A stretch of 64,000 nt of DNA from Balneola sp. (GTDB lineage: Bacteria > Bacteroidota > Rhodothermia > Balneolales > Balneolaceae), in contig RHLJ01000001.1 in NCBI GenBank assembly GCA_003712055.1, positions 1,042,345 to 1,106,344 of the forward strand, given 5' to 3'. Each line of letters opens with the position of its first letter. The first letter of the stretch is position 1. Below the pieces are notes generated by a model. The model was not told the origin of the DNA, made no database searches, and saw only the letters and a list, made by a program, of their open reading frames with translations. Shown here one piece after another: positions 1 to 7,503 of this stretch. A program made the translations under genes and the position numbers.

Positions 1-465
1 TTCTTTTCCTTCTATGTTTACTGCAACAAGTGTGTTTTCGTTACCCACAACAGACATTTTAGTAGAATTTTCGATGTTATAATTACCTGCTCTTGTAAAT
101 GGTGAAAAGCCACGATTTCCATTTGGAGGATATTTCGAGTAGTGGATCAATTGCTCGATATCTTCTTTGGATTTCACATTGGGAACTTGAATTGCATGAA
201 CTCCAATATCTAATGCTTTTAAAATATCCGACTCGTCAATTGTCCCAACTCTCATGACTGGAGATACTCCTCTGGACTCACAAGCTATCACCATATTTTG
301 TGCTGTTTCAAATGAAATAGGTCCATGCTCAGCGTCAATTATAATGAAGTCCAGACCAGCAGATGCCATAATATCAACTGTAATAACGGACGGTATTATT
401 GCCCAGGTACCCAGAACAAATTCGCCAGCTTCCAGCTTTTTTTTAAGGAAATTTTCTCTAAACAT
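1..465 (-). CDS. HpcH/HpaI-type aldolase, partial (runs off left edge)
   Basis: The reverse strand is open from an ATG at 465 to the window edge, giving 155 N-terminal residues of a protein usually about 250 long. Family signatures are a GTW start region, a DAEHGP metal/pyruvate-binding motif near residue 42, and a later QVPNV motif. These enzymes are metal-dependent class II aldolases that join or split pyruvate (as its enolate) and an aldehyde, giving 4-hydroxy-2-oxo acids. The start overlaps the stop of the upstream cytidylyltransferase by 8 bp, so translation is probably coupled. In this operon the enzyme may build a 3-deoxy-2-keto sugar acid (inference); catabolic use is the alternative. 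The family call is firm, the substrate unknown. Confidence 0.85.
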   Translation of the reverse strand, partial: MFRENFLKKKLEAGEFVLGTWAIIPSVITVDIMASAGLDFIIIDAEHGPISFETAQNMVIACESRGVSPVMRVGTIDESDILKALDIGVHAIQVPNVKSKEDIEQLIHYSKYPPNGNRGFSPFTRAGNYNIENSTKMSVVGNENTLVAVNIEGKE

Positions 466-1147
466 TGATCCGTAGTTTATCTCTATTTTTATGGATGAGT
501 TTCGCCATTTCAAAATCGAATGGGGTATCGATGTCTATGGCTTCAAGTTCATCGGTCTCATACAATAATGGATTCGTTGAAATGACATATCTGTTTTTCA
601 ACATTTCCATTTTCTTGGCAATAAATAGTGCTCCAGAGATCGAAAATAACTTATCGAGAAATTGAGAATATTTATGCCAAACTCCCCATGAATAGTTCAA
701 AGGCTGGCATTTTTCATTAACGATAAAACCATTGAAGCGAGTTACAGCAACCAAGCCATTATACTCGTCCCCAAGCTCTTTATAGGTATTCACAGCATCT
801 GCAAAATTTGAGAAAAATGGAGAAGTCGTATGACACCATGCCACAGAGGTTACATCTGAAACAGGTAGTGAACTTACTACTTCATGAATAACATCGCTCC
901 ATGGTACGATGTTATTGCAAAAATCGTCTGATCTGTCGATGTATTGAACCCCTCGTTCCTTAGCTAATTTCTTAGCTGTTTCTGAATTACTAGATATAAA
1001 TATTTCATCAAATGAATTTGATTCTATTAGCTGGTCTAATTTGCGTTCGAAAAGGCTTTTTCCATCAATAAACGGCTTAAAATTTTTACTTTCTACCCGA
1101 TCAGATTTCTCTTTTACTGGTATAACAGCTACAATTTTATTGTTCAT
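458..1147 (-). CDS. Cytidylyltransferase, CMP-sugar synthetase-like (NeuA/KdsB superfamily)
   Basis: This 229-residue protein begins with a nucleotide-binding stretch of the form IPVKEKSDR...KN...PF, a variant of the P-A-R-x-x-S-x-R...KN motif of CMP-acylneuraminate and CMP-Kdo synthetases. A later WCHTTSP corresponds to the family's (L)QPTSP element, and the C-terminal DIDTPFDF resembles the metal-binding IDTPxDF end of NeuA-type enzymes. Members move CMP from CTP to a sugar, usually a keto acid. The start shares an ATGA overlap with the GAPDH-like gene, and the stop overlaps the aldolase start by 8 bp. Activation of a keto acid made by that aldolase is plausible (inference). The family is clear; the sugar is not. 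Confidence 0.85.
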   Translation of the reverse strand: MNNKIVAVIPVKEKSDRVESKNFKPFIDGKSLFERKLDQLIESNSFDEIFISSNSETAKKLAKERGVQYIDRSDDFCNNIVPWSDVIHEVVSSLPVSDVTSVAWCHTTSPFFSNFADAVNTYKELGDEYNGLVAVTRFNGFIVNEKCQPLNYSWGVWHKYSQFLDKLFSISGALFIAKKMEMLKNRYVISTNPLLYETDELEAIDIDTPFDFEMAKLIHKNRDKLRINV

Positions 1148-2184
1148 AGTTTTGATTCAATAAATTTAATTTGGTCGATCACCCTCGAAGAATAGCCCCA
1201 TTCATTATCATACCAGAGAACTAACTTCAATGCCTTTCCTTGAACCAAATCTGTCCATCTGTGATCTACAACTGCTGAATAGCTGGTTCCCATAAAATCT
1301 AGAGAGACCAGTGGTTCCAGATTATTGTGAATAATAGGCCATAATTGCTGTTTTTCAACTTTCTCAAATGCACGAATTACATCGCGTTTTGTAGTTTCTT
1401 TAGAGAGATTTAGCGTTAGATCTGCACTACCAACAATAGCATGAGGAGTCCGATAAGAAAAAACTCCAATTTTATCTTCTGTTATTTCATCGACAACCTT
1501 ACACGTTGCATTCATCGCTGAGGTTGGCTTTGGTATAATATTACCAATTGAAGATCGACCAAGTGCATAGTGGTGATAAATTTCACCAGGAACAGACCAC
1601 GAACTAGCGGATCCATCCATTAAATTTTGATAGTTTAACCAAGGGTGTAATGTTGTTACCCACCCTGAATTAATACCAAAATTATCTTTAATAATTCTTA
1701 CAACCGGTCCCAGGGCCGTAGCGTCACAGATACTTGATGAAATAACCTGATGTTTGTCAGCGTCAAATTTTTCCTCATTTGCCCCTAGAACCATAGTAAA
1801 GTCTACTTCCTTTGGGGAATGAGTTACAATCACTTTCTTTAATTTATTTTTTTTAATCGCATTTTTTGCCCTTATAACATTATCTAACACGCCTGAAGCA
1901 TCAATCACAAAGTCAACACCCACTTCTTCCCATGGAACGTCATCAATGTGAGGATTGTTGAACACCTTAATTGTATTATGGACACTAACAAGGTTTTCAC
2001 CTTCCACATGGTATTTATCATCTAACTTACCATAAAGTGTATCATAATTAATCTGATATGCAATATTGTTTATATCAGGATTAATGTCATTAATCGCAAC
2101 TACATCAAAGAAGTTGTTTTTTAAATTATTGCGAAAAATGGCCTTACCAATACGGCCTATGCCGTTTATTCCAATTCGAATCAT
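1144..2184 (-). CDS. Divergent glyceraldehyde-3-phosphate dehydrogenase-like protein
   Basis: At 346 residues the length matches type I GAPDH. A Rossmann motif INGIGRIG is at residues 6-13, the nucleophilic cysteine is Cys153 in SSICDATALGP, its partner is His180 in TTLH, and WYDNEWGYS is kept near the C-terminus. The surroundings differ from housekeeping GAPDH: the usual SNASCTTNCLAP is replaced, and the TGAAKAV phosphate-binding segment reads MNATCKV. Phosphorylating oxidation of an aldehyde with NAD(P) is therefore likely, but glyceraldehyde 3-phosphate may not be the substrate. It sits in a polysaccharide operon, 10 bp after the HAD gene and in ATGA overlap with the cytidylyltransferase. 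The fold is certain and the role is inferred. Confidence 0.85.
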   Translation of the reverse strand: MIRIGINGIGRIGKAIFRNNLKNNFFDVVAINDINPDINNIAYQINYDTLYGKLDDKYHVEGENLVSVHNTIKVFNNPHIDDVPWEEVGVDFVIDASGVLDNVIRAKNAIKKNKLKKVIVTHSPKEVDFTMVLGANEEKFDADKHQVISSSICDATALGPVVRIIKDNFGINSGWVTTLHPWLNYQNLMDGSASSWSVPGEIYHHYALGRSSIGNIIPKPTSAMNATCKVVDEITEDKIGVFSYRTPHAIVGSADLTLNLSKETTKRDVIRAFEKVEKQQLWPIIHNNLEPLVSLDFMGTSYSAVVDHRWTDLVQGKALKLVLWYDNEWGYSSRVIDQIKFIESKL

Positions 2185-2194
2185 AGAATAGTCA

Positions 2195-2833
2195 TTAGTT
2201 TATTTGTAAATCTGTATAGTCTTTTATAAGCAAGACATCATTCATTGAGCAAAAAAAATTTCCCCAATCACTCATTGCTGTAAATCCATAGATAAAGATA
2301 AAATCCAACCCGAATTCAGTGGCTACTTCATAGTCTTTTTTACTATCCCCGAAAAATAGGACATTTTTAGGAAGATTCATTTTAAGTAAATGATATTTTT
2401 TAGACTTGGGACCTCCATGAATATGCGTGAAATAAGTGCTCAATTTCTTGTGATCCATAACTTCTTTTACTTCAGCTTCATCCCCCCCAGAGACGATCCT
2501 CATAGGTACGTTCTTATCTTGAATAAATGTAAGAAGATTCTCAAGACCCGGGACAATACCTGCTCCCTTTAGTGTCTGCAGATTAAGTTCATTATAAGCT
2601 CGCATAATGTCCTCAAAATCAGACTCTTTAAAGTACTTAAGTAGTTTCTCTTCTCTCGGAACACCACTATTTCCAATAAAATAATCTAGAAATTCACCCT
2701 GCTCCTGTGAGTTTTGGATGTATGGAGCAGTGACTTTTTTAATATTGTCATACTTAATCCAGTTACTATCTAAAACTACACCGTCATGATCGAACAGGAT
2801 CAGATCGTACTGTTTTATACTTAACTGTGTCAT
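2195..2833 (-). CDS. HAD-superfamily phosphatase
   Basis: This 212-residue protein carries all four HAD motifs: FDHDGV (nucleophile Asp15, acid/base Asp17), Ser115 in RIVSGG, a lysine in GGPKSKK near residue 143, and FGDSKKD with Asp163 and Asp167. A helical cap of about 80 residues lies between motifs I and II, as in the phosphoglycolate phosphatase/beta-phosphoglucomutase group. It most likely removes phosphate from a small sugar phosphate or sugar-acid phosphate in the cytoplasm. Its ATG shares one base with the stop of the upstream glycosyltransferase-like gene (TAATG). Placement between that gene and the GAPDH-like gene suggests it dephosphorylates an intermediate of the same pathway. 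Confidence 0.85.
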   Translation of the reverse strand: MTQLSIKQYDLILFDHDGVVLDSNWIKYDNIKKVTAPYIQNSQEQGEFLDYFIGNSGVPREEKLLKYFKESDFEDIMRAYNELNLQTLKGAGIVPGLENLLTFIQDKNVPMRIVSGGDEAEVKEVMDHKKLSTYFTHIHGGPKSKKYHLLKMNLPKNVLFFGDSKKDYEVATEFGLDFIFIYGFTAMSDWGNFFCSMNDVLLIKDYTDLQIN

Positions 2834-3675
2834 TAAAATAACTTGTTATAGCCTACTTTAGGAAAAACTTCTAGCATTGTTCCCGGTGAGGCGTTTAAGA
2901 CTTTCCGTCCGGATTCTTTGAATATATTATGAGCCATTATATACGCATTTTCCATTGCTTCTAAATCAATTGGTACTGAAATACCTTCTGGCGCATAATC
3001 TTTATCAAAATGTGCATCTTTGATTTTTGAGGTATCATAAATGTAACCACCTCGTTGCTTCTTTTTGTAATCATCCTTTTTATAGGTATGATCTAACCCT
3101 AAAATAACTGCTTCTTTAAATCCAAGGTAATGTGCTAACTGAAGCGCTAAGAAAATTACTGTACCACCTGCGGTAAAAAACTCATCCGGCTGTTTTGAAA
3201 AGAATGATGGTACTTTAAGTGGATACCCAAATCTACTGTTATATTTTGGTCTTAGTACATTTATCCAGCTTGTTGGTACCTCTGATTCTAAGTTCTCTTG
3301 TAATTCAACTGGCAAAAACTTACGATCACATTTTAGGTTTTTTATTCCGTCTACATGATTTTTCCAATACCAATTGGACACATATATGTAATAGTCTAAA
3401 TTTATTTCGTTTGCAATTTTATATATGCTATTCACTCCGATTGTGTATTCTTTCTCAATTCTTGATAGATCCACTTTATTTAAACTTGGGCCCGTTGCTA
3501 GAATGAAACATCTCTCTCCTTTGTGTTTATCTTTATTTTCACTTAGCCATTCATCTTTTTTTGAATTTTGACGTAAAGTCAGAATTCTTTTGACTTCTTC
3601 CTTTTTTGCGAGGTATAAGTGAATCTGTTCGGGTATTAGATACTCAATAATTTTTGCTATAGTTTTTTTAATCAT
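2833..3675 (-). CDS. MptE/Maf-like DUF115 protein, probable glycosyltransferase
   Basis: The reading frame is open from 3732, but the ATG at 3675 is preferred because it makes a four-base ATGA overlap with the flippase stop, giving 280 residues. The core motif is GERCFILATGPSLNKVDLSR (about residues 53-72), followed by VNSIYKI and a DYYIYVSNWYW strand. This glycine-proline-serine nucleotide-binding signature is shared by the DUF115/Maf and sialyltransferase-like (GT42-type) folds, whose studied members use CMP-activated nonulosonic acids. Later residues include AGGTVIFLALQLAHYLG and an LGLDHTY motif. Next to a CMP-sugar synthetase-like gene, a transferase of the activated sugar is the simplest role (inference). 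A 6-hydroxymethylpterin kinase annotation would come only from the MptE family name. Confidence 0.65.
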   Translation of the reverse strand: MIKKTIAKIIEYLIPEQIHLYLAKKEEVKRILTLRQNSKKDEWLSENKDKHKGERCFILATGPSLNKVDLSRIEKEYTIGVNSIYKIANEINLDYYIYVSNWYWKNHVDGIKNLKCDRKFLPVELQENLESEVPTSWINVLRPKYNSRFGYPLKVPSFFSKQPDEFFTAGGTVIFLALQLAHYLGFKEAVILGLDHTYKKDDYKKKQRGGYIYDTSKIKDAHFDKDYAPEGISVPIDLEAMENAYIMAHNIFKESGRKVLNASPGTMLEVFPKVGYNKLF

Positions 3676-5078
3676 AAGAGGATTACTATATACACTAATA
3701 ATAGTATTAGGATTGGAGAAAATGTCCTCCAACCAAAAGATATCAAATTTTGATGCAGCGAATCTGCAGCATATTTCAATGCTCTTACATTGAATAAAAT
3801 AGTCCTTGGTAAAAACAAAGCTAAAATTATCCCAACTATACCATAAGTTCCGACAAATATTAGCAATCCTACTAAAGAAATTATAGCAGCAATTATTTGC
3901 TCAATGTATAATACTACGTGATTAGCCGATGCCAAAATAGCCTGATATAAAATATTCGCCCTTTCTACTCCATAAAATAGGCCCATAAGAAGCCAGGTTT
4001 CATTACTTACGAACGAAATATTTGAGCCTATTAACTCAAGTATAAACTCATTGACTAATAGTATTGTGACCACTCCAACGGTATATGTAGCTAAAGAAAT
4101 AACTATCCGATTTTGAAATACTTTAGCGAGTGTCAAGGTATTTCCTTCAGATCGAAGTTGTGAGTAGTAAGGATTTTTACTACTAAAAGGTACTTGGGCA
4201 AACTGGGCTAAGATCGTAAGTATTCTTAGAGAAAAAAGGTATGCAGCTACAACGGCTGGATCCCCATAGGCTGTAAAAATCACTCCACTAAACTGAACCA
4301 TTCCCATCTGGGAAGCATGTGCTACCAACCCTTTCCAGAGAGGTTCTTTGACTGCATATAGAATTTCTTTATCAAAGTTTCCTTCTTTCTGTATGTCTCT
4401 TTCCTTAAGATAATTATTAAAAAGCCAGTTATCTCTTAGTGCTGAGATCATGGGAATTAGCCTCTGCCATACAACAAGCTCCAGTAAACCTCCTCCAATA
4501 CTAACAATTGTTAAGGCTCCCGCTATACTTATTACACCAAATAAAGTATTCCATCTGTTTACCAATGCAACTTCATTAAAGCCCATCAAGAATATATTGT
4601 ACTTAATGAAATTTTCAGTAAATAAAGTTGATATAGCAACTATCAGCGTTATAAAAATATATTCACGGGTATAACTTTCTACTAAATTGTTTACACCAAA
4701 AGAAAGACCAATAACAACTATAATTGTACTGACCAAAGCTACATAAAAAAAGGTTTTACTTAGGGTGATGAATATATCTTGAATACCGAGCCAATTTGGT
4801 TTACCGTCCCCCCTTTTTTTTCCATAATCGACTATTGGCTTATAATCTTTTGCACCTGCAAACGCAAAAGAAACTACCCTCATAAATGTGATTTGCAACC
4901 TTGAAGATAAAATACTTGAAAACGTAGTTACGGTAGATATCAATAACCAGATAGCAATATCTGTAGATTGAAATTTTGATAAAATAATAGGCAAGAGAAT
5001 AACCGCACTTCCAAGAGTAGAAATGTATTTCCCGTACTGTGTGACCGTGGGAGAATTCCAAAGTTTCTTCAGTAACAT
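3672..5078 (-). CDS. Wzx-like oligosaccharide flippase (MOP superfamily)
   Basis: The 468 residues form roughly 12 to 14 hydrophobic segments spread along the chain, starting with STLGSAVILLPIIL and ending with SPILILLLVYIVILL, separated by short charged loops. This is the layout of polysaccharide biosynthesis flippases, which move undecaprenyl-linked oligosaccharides across the inner membrane. No short catalytic motif defines the family, so the call rests on length, topology and neighbours. A loop near residue 90 is rich in Lys, Gly and Asp. It lies 52 bp downstream of the epimerase gene and overlaps the next gene by ATGA, so it belongs to the same transcript. A non-flippase MATE-type exporter is less likely in this setting. 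Confidence 0.75.
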   Translation of the reverse strand: MLLKKLWNSPTVTQYGKYISTLGSAVILLPIILSKFQSTDIAIWLLISTVTTFSSILSSRLQITFMRVVSFAFAGAKDYKPIVDYGKKRGDGKPNWLGIQDIFITLSKTFFYVALVSTIIVVIGLSFGVNNLVESYTREYIFITLIVAISTLFTENFIKYNIFLMGFNEVALVNRWNTLFGVISIAGALTIVSIGGGLLELVVWQRLIPMISALRDNWLFNNYLKERDIQKEGNFDKEILYAVKEPLWKGLVAHASQMGMVQFSGVIFTAYGDPAVVAAYLFSLRILTILAQFAQVPFSSKNPYYSQLRSEGNTLTLAKVFQNRIVISLATYTVGVVTILLVNEFILELIGSNISFVSNETWLLMGLFYGVERANILYQAILASANHVVLYIEQIIAAIISLVGLLIFVGTYGIVGIILALFLPRTILFNVRALKYAADSLHQNLISFGWRTFSPILILLLVYIVILL

Positions 5079-5130
5079 GAAGATTCTAAATTATCTATCA
5101 AGAAAAATGTAGTACTATCTATTGGACCTA

Positions 5131-6081
5131 TCATTCTCTAACAGATTTGTACCATTCAACAAATTGAGGTAAACCTTCTTTTATTGATATTGAAGGCTTA
5201 TAGTTTAGTATTTTTTCAGCCTTGCTTATGTCGGCCCATGTTTGTTTTACATCCCCAGGTTGTTCTGAACCAAATACCTTCTTCGCTTCAATTCCTGATG
5301 CAGTTTCAATTGCATCGATCAATTGCAAAAGCCCTACAGTTTGGTTGTTACCAAGATTTATTAATTCAAACATTGATCCTTTGTATTGTATTGAAGCCAT
5401 TATGCCATCAATGATGTCATCTATATAAGTATAATCTCGTCGCGTAAAACCATCTCCATATAATGTAATTTCCTCACCTTCACTCATCAATCGAAGAAAT
5501 TTATGAATGGCAAGATCCGGCCTTTGACGTGGCCCATAGACTGTAAAAAAGCGTAATGCCAAAAAACGAATACCATGTAAATGGCTGTATACATGTCCCA
5601 ACAATTCACCACTTACTTTAGTACTTGCATAAGGACTAATAGGTTCTAATACTCTATCATCTTCACACCAAGGGACACTTGGGTTTTTGCCATATACAGA
5701 ACTCGAAGATGCAAAAATAAATTGCTTGATCTCTTTATCTCTCGCCACTTCAAGTAAGTTTTGCGTTCCTTTAACATTTACTTCTTGGTATGATATTGGA
5801 TTCAATATTGAGGGCCTGACACCTGCCTTTGCAGCTAAATGAATGATTACGTCTGTATCGTTTGGAATCAAGTTGTCTAGCTTATCTTTATTTCGAATGT
5901 CTAACTCAATAAATCTATAGTTCTCATACCCAAAATGGTGTTCAATATTTTTTAACTTAATTTCTTTTGAATAAAAAGGGTCAAAATTATCAACATTTAG
6001 GACATTTCTACCCTCTTTGAGAAGACGATCTATTAGATGTGACCCAATAAAACCTGCTCCTCCAGTAACCAAAATATTCAT
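5131..6081 (-). CDS. NAD-dependent epimerase, UDP-glucuronate 4-epimerase-like
   Basis: This 316-residue extended short-chain dehydrogenase starts with the NAD-binding motif TGGAGFIGSH (residues 6-15). The catalytic set is Ser-Ser-Ser near 125-128 and Tyr151/Lys155 in SPYASTKVSGE. The substrate-binding region has RFFTVYGPRQRPD and GDGFTRRDYTYIDDI, both typical of UDP-glucuronic acid/galacturonic acid 4-epimerases. It would supply a uronic acid or another epimerised sugar nucleotide for the surface glycan. It starts 22 bp after the SLBB gene and precedes the flippase. The epimerase family is certain; UDP-glucuronate as substrate is probable but other UDP- or dTDP-sugars are possible. Confidence 0.85.
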   Translation of the reverse strand: MNILVTGGAGFIGSHLIDRLLKEGRNVLNVDNFDPFYSKEIKLKNIEHHFGYENYRFIELDIRNKDKLDNLIPNDTDVIIHLAAKAGVRPSILNPISYQEVNVKGTQNLLEVARDKEIKQFIFASSSSVYGKNPSVPWCEDDRVLEPISPYASTKVSGELLGHVYSHLHGIRFLALRFFTVYGPRQRPDLAIHKFLRLMSEGEEITLYGDGFTRRDYTYIDDIIDGIMASIQYKGSMFELINLGNNQTVGLLQLIDAIETASGIEAKKVFGSEQPGDVKQTWADISKAEKILNYKPSISIKEGLPQFVEWYKSVRE

Positions 6082-6103
6082 ACTTACTTATTCACCCGTT
6101 GAA

Positions 6104-6643
6104 TCAATAGTTGCTATCAATAAGTACATAAGCAGTTACTGCAGTACCAATTGCAGATATAACAGGTGCTACTACTCCTATATAATCTCGAAAAGTTGGT
6201 CTTCGTTTTACTCTAAGCGTTATAGTTTGGTTATTTTCAATCTGAAAATCATGCATACCTTCTGGAAAAGGCTCCTCAAACCTATAGCGGAATTTTTCTA
6301 TTTTGTCTCGACCTTCTTCGGCATCATATTCTTGAACATGAACCTCTACACGCATTTTTGACCAATCTAAATCAGTTTGTCCATCTCTTAAAATACTCGG
6401 ACCAAATCCATATGAAATAAGTTTAGGTAGGGTAGTGCCCTTTGGAACCAAGTATCTACCTGGAGAACCAATATCTCCCCAAACATTGATGGAATCGGCA
6501 AGCTGTCCAGGTTCGGCGATTCGTATTATCCTATCTCCAAGTCGAAATTGTTGTGAAGTAAATAATTGTTGAGCTTGAGAATATCCCAAGTGATTAATAG
6601 ATAAAAGTAATGCAGCTAAAAAAAGTAAGAATTTTCTATTCAT
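6104..6643 (-). CDS. Secreted SLBB-domain protein with C-terminal membrane segment
   Basis: The protein has 179 residues. A signal peptide (FLLFLAALLLSINHLGYSQA) is followed by a compact region with INVWGDIGSPGRYLVPKG and TTLPKLISYGFGP, which match the soluble-ligand-binding beta-grasp (SLBB) pattern of polysaccharide export proteins. The C-terminus has one hydrophobic stretch, IGVVAPVISAIGTAVTAYVL. It lacks the poly_export domain of full Wza proteins (usually above 200 residues), so it is a shortened relative. It is the first gene of the minus-strand polysaccharide operon and faces a tyrosine autokinase encoded nearby. A role in periplasmic or outer-membrane glycan export is inferred. Confidence 0.7.
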   Translation of the reverse strand: MNRKFLLFLAALLLSINHLGYSQAQQLFTSQQFRLGDRIIRIAEPGQLADSINVWGDIGSPGRYLVPKGTTLPKLISYGFGPSILRDGQTDLDWSKMRVEVHVQEYDAEEGRDKIEKFRYRFEEPFPEGMHDFQIENNQTITLRVKRRPTFRDYIGVVAPVISAIGTAVTAYVLIDSNY

Positions 6644-6715
6644 ATCTGATATTGAGTAAGATCAATTTTTTAAACTTTAAATATACACTTTAATCTTATC
6701 AAGCTAGTATAAAAA

Positions 6716-7417
6716 TTAAAGCCTCAATAAACGACGAGCTTCAGCTCTTGAAAATCCTTTTCGCATAAGAGCAGATAAATTTTCTTCCTGATCAAACTCT
6801 ATTCTAAAGTTTTTATACTCAAAATTTTCTGTATCTATAAAGGAGCATGCAGCTCTATAATCTCCGTCTCTAGACTGCCCTATACTTCCAGGATTTATCA
6901 TATACTTATACCCTTTTTTAAATTCATATACTCCCAATTGATTTGAAACAAGAGCTGGTCTATGAGTATGCCCTAAAAAGCATAATTCTACGTCAATTTC
7001 ATTAAGCAAATCACGCGCTCTGAAAGCGCTCTCTATATATTCCCACTTTTCAGGGTTATCTGGGCTTGAATGTACGGCCATCCAATTTTCTTTTCTAACC
7101 ACAAGAGGTAAACCTTTTAACCAATTCAGTTCGTCAACTTCCAGCTCTTTCGAAGTCAATTCAATCAATTTTCTATTTGGATCTCTAAAATGCTTTAATC
7201 CTAGATCCCCAGTAACTCCAGCATCATGATTACCTTTTACACAAACCATATTAAATTCCCTTACAAGTTTAATACATTCTGAAGGGAAAGGGCCATAGCC
7301 TACTATATCACCCAAGCAAAGCCATAAATCAGGGTTTTTTTTTTCAAGTGTTCTTATGGAGTTTTTTAGAGCCGACAAATTACCGTGGATATCTGACAAA
7401 AGTGCTATTTTAGGCAT
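6716..7417 (-). CDS. Calcineurin-like metallophosphoesterase (YfcE-type)
   Basis: All metal-binding motifs of the family are present in 233 residues: SDIHGN near residue 8, GDIVGYGP near 37, KGNHDAG near 60, and LGHTHRP in the second half, followed by NPGSIGQSRDG. Such enzymes use two metal ions to cleave phosphomono- or diesters in the cytoplasm, and close relatives include YfcE and diadenosine tetraphosphate hydrolase-like proteins. The substrate cannot be told from the sequence. It is divergent from the autokinase gene and separated from it by 86 bp, so the two may share a regulatory region. The 72 bp between it and the SLBB gene suggest that it could be transcribed with the polysaccharide operon. 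Confidence 0.9.
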   Translation of the reverse strand: MPKIALLSDIHGNLSALKNSIRTLEKKNPDLWLCLGDIVGYGPFPSECIKLVREFNMVCVKGNHDAGVTGDLGLKHFRDPNRKLIELTSKELEVDELNWLKGLPLVVRKENWMAVHSSPDNPEKWEYIESAFRARDLLNEIDVELCFLGHTHRPALVSNQLGVYEFKKGYKYMINPGSIGQSRDGDYRAACSFIDTENFEYKNFRIEFDQEENLSALMRKGFSRAEARRLLRL

Positions 7418-7503
7418 TAAAACTTATTCCTCTTATGTTATATTATCGGCAAAATTTATCAAATTCTTTTCTATCTTGTACCTTTTAAAGTCAGAAAAAA
7501 GAG

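Noticed and set aside
254..475. 73-residue plus-strand frame at the left edge
   Set aside because: It lies opposite the partial aldolase gene, whose minus-strand reading has clear family motifs.
2833..3732. 6-hydroxymethylpterin pyrophosphokinase (MptE) function for the DUF115 gene
   Set aside because: The name follows from the shared fold only; the gene sits in a glycan operon without pterin genes.
6017..6361. 114-residue plus-strand frame across the epimerase and SLBB genes
   Set aside because: It is antisense to two genes with clear families and has no signal or motif of its own.
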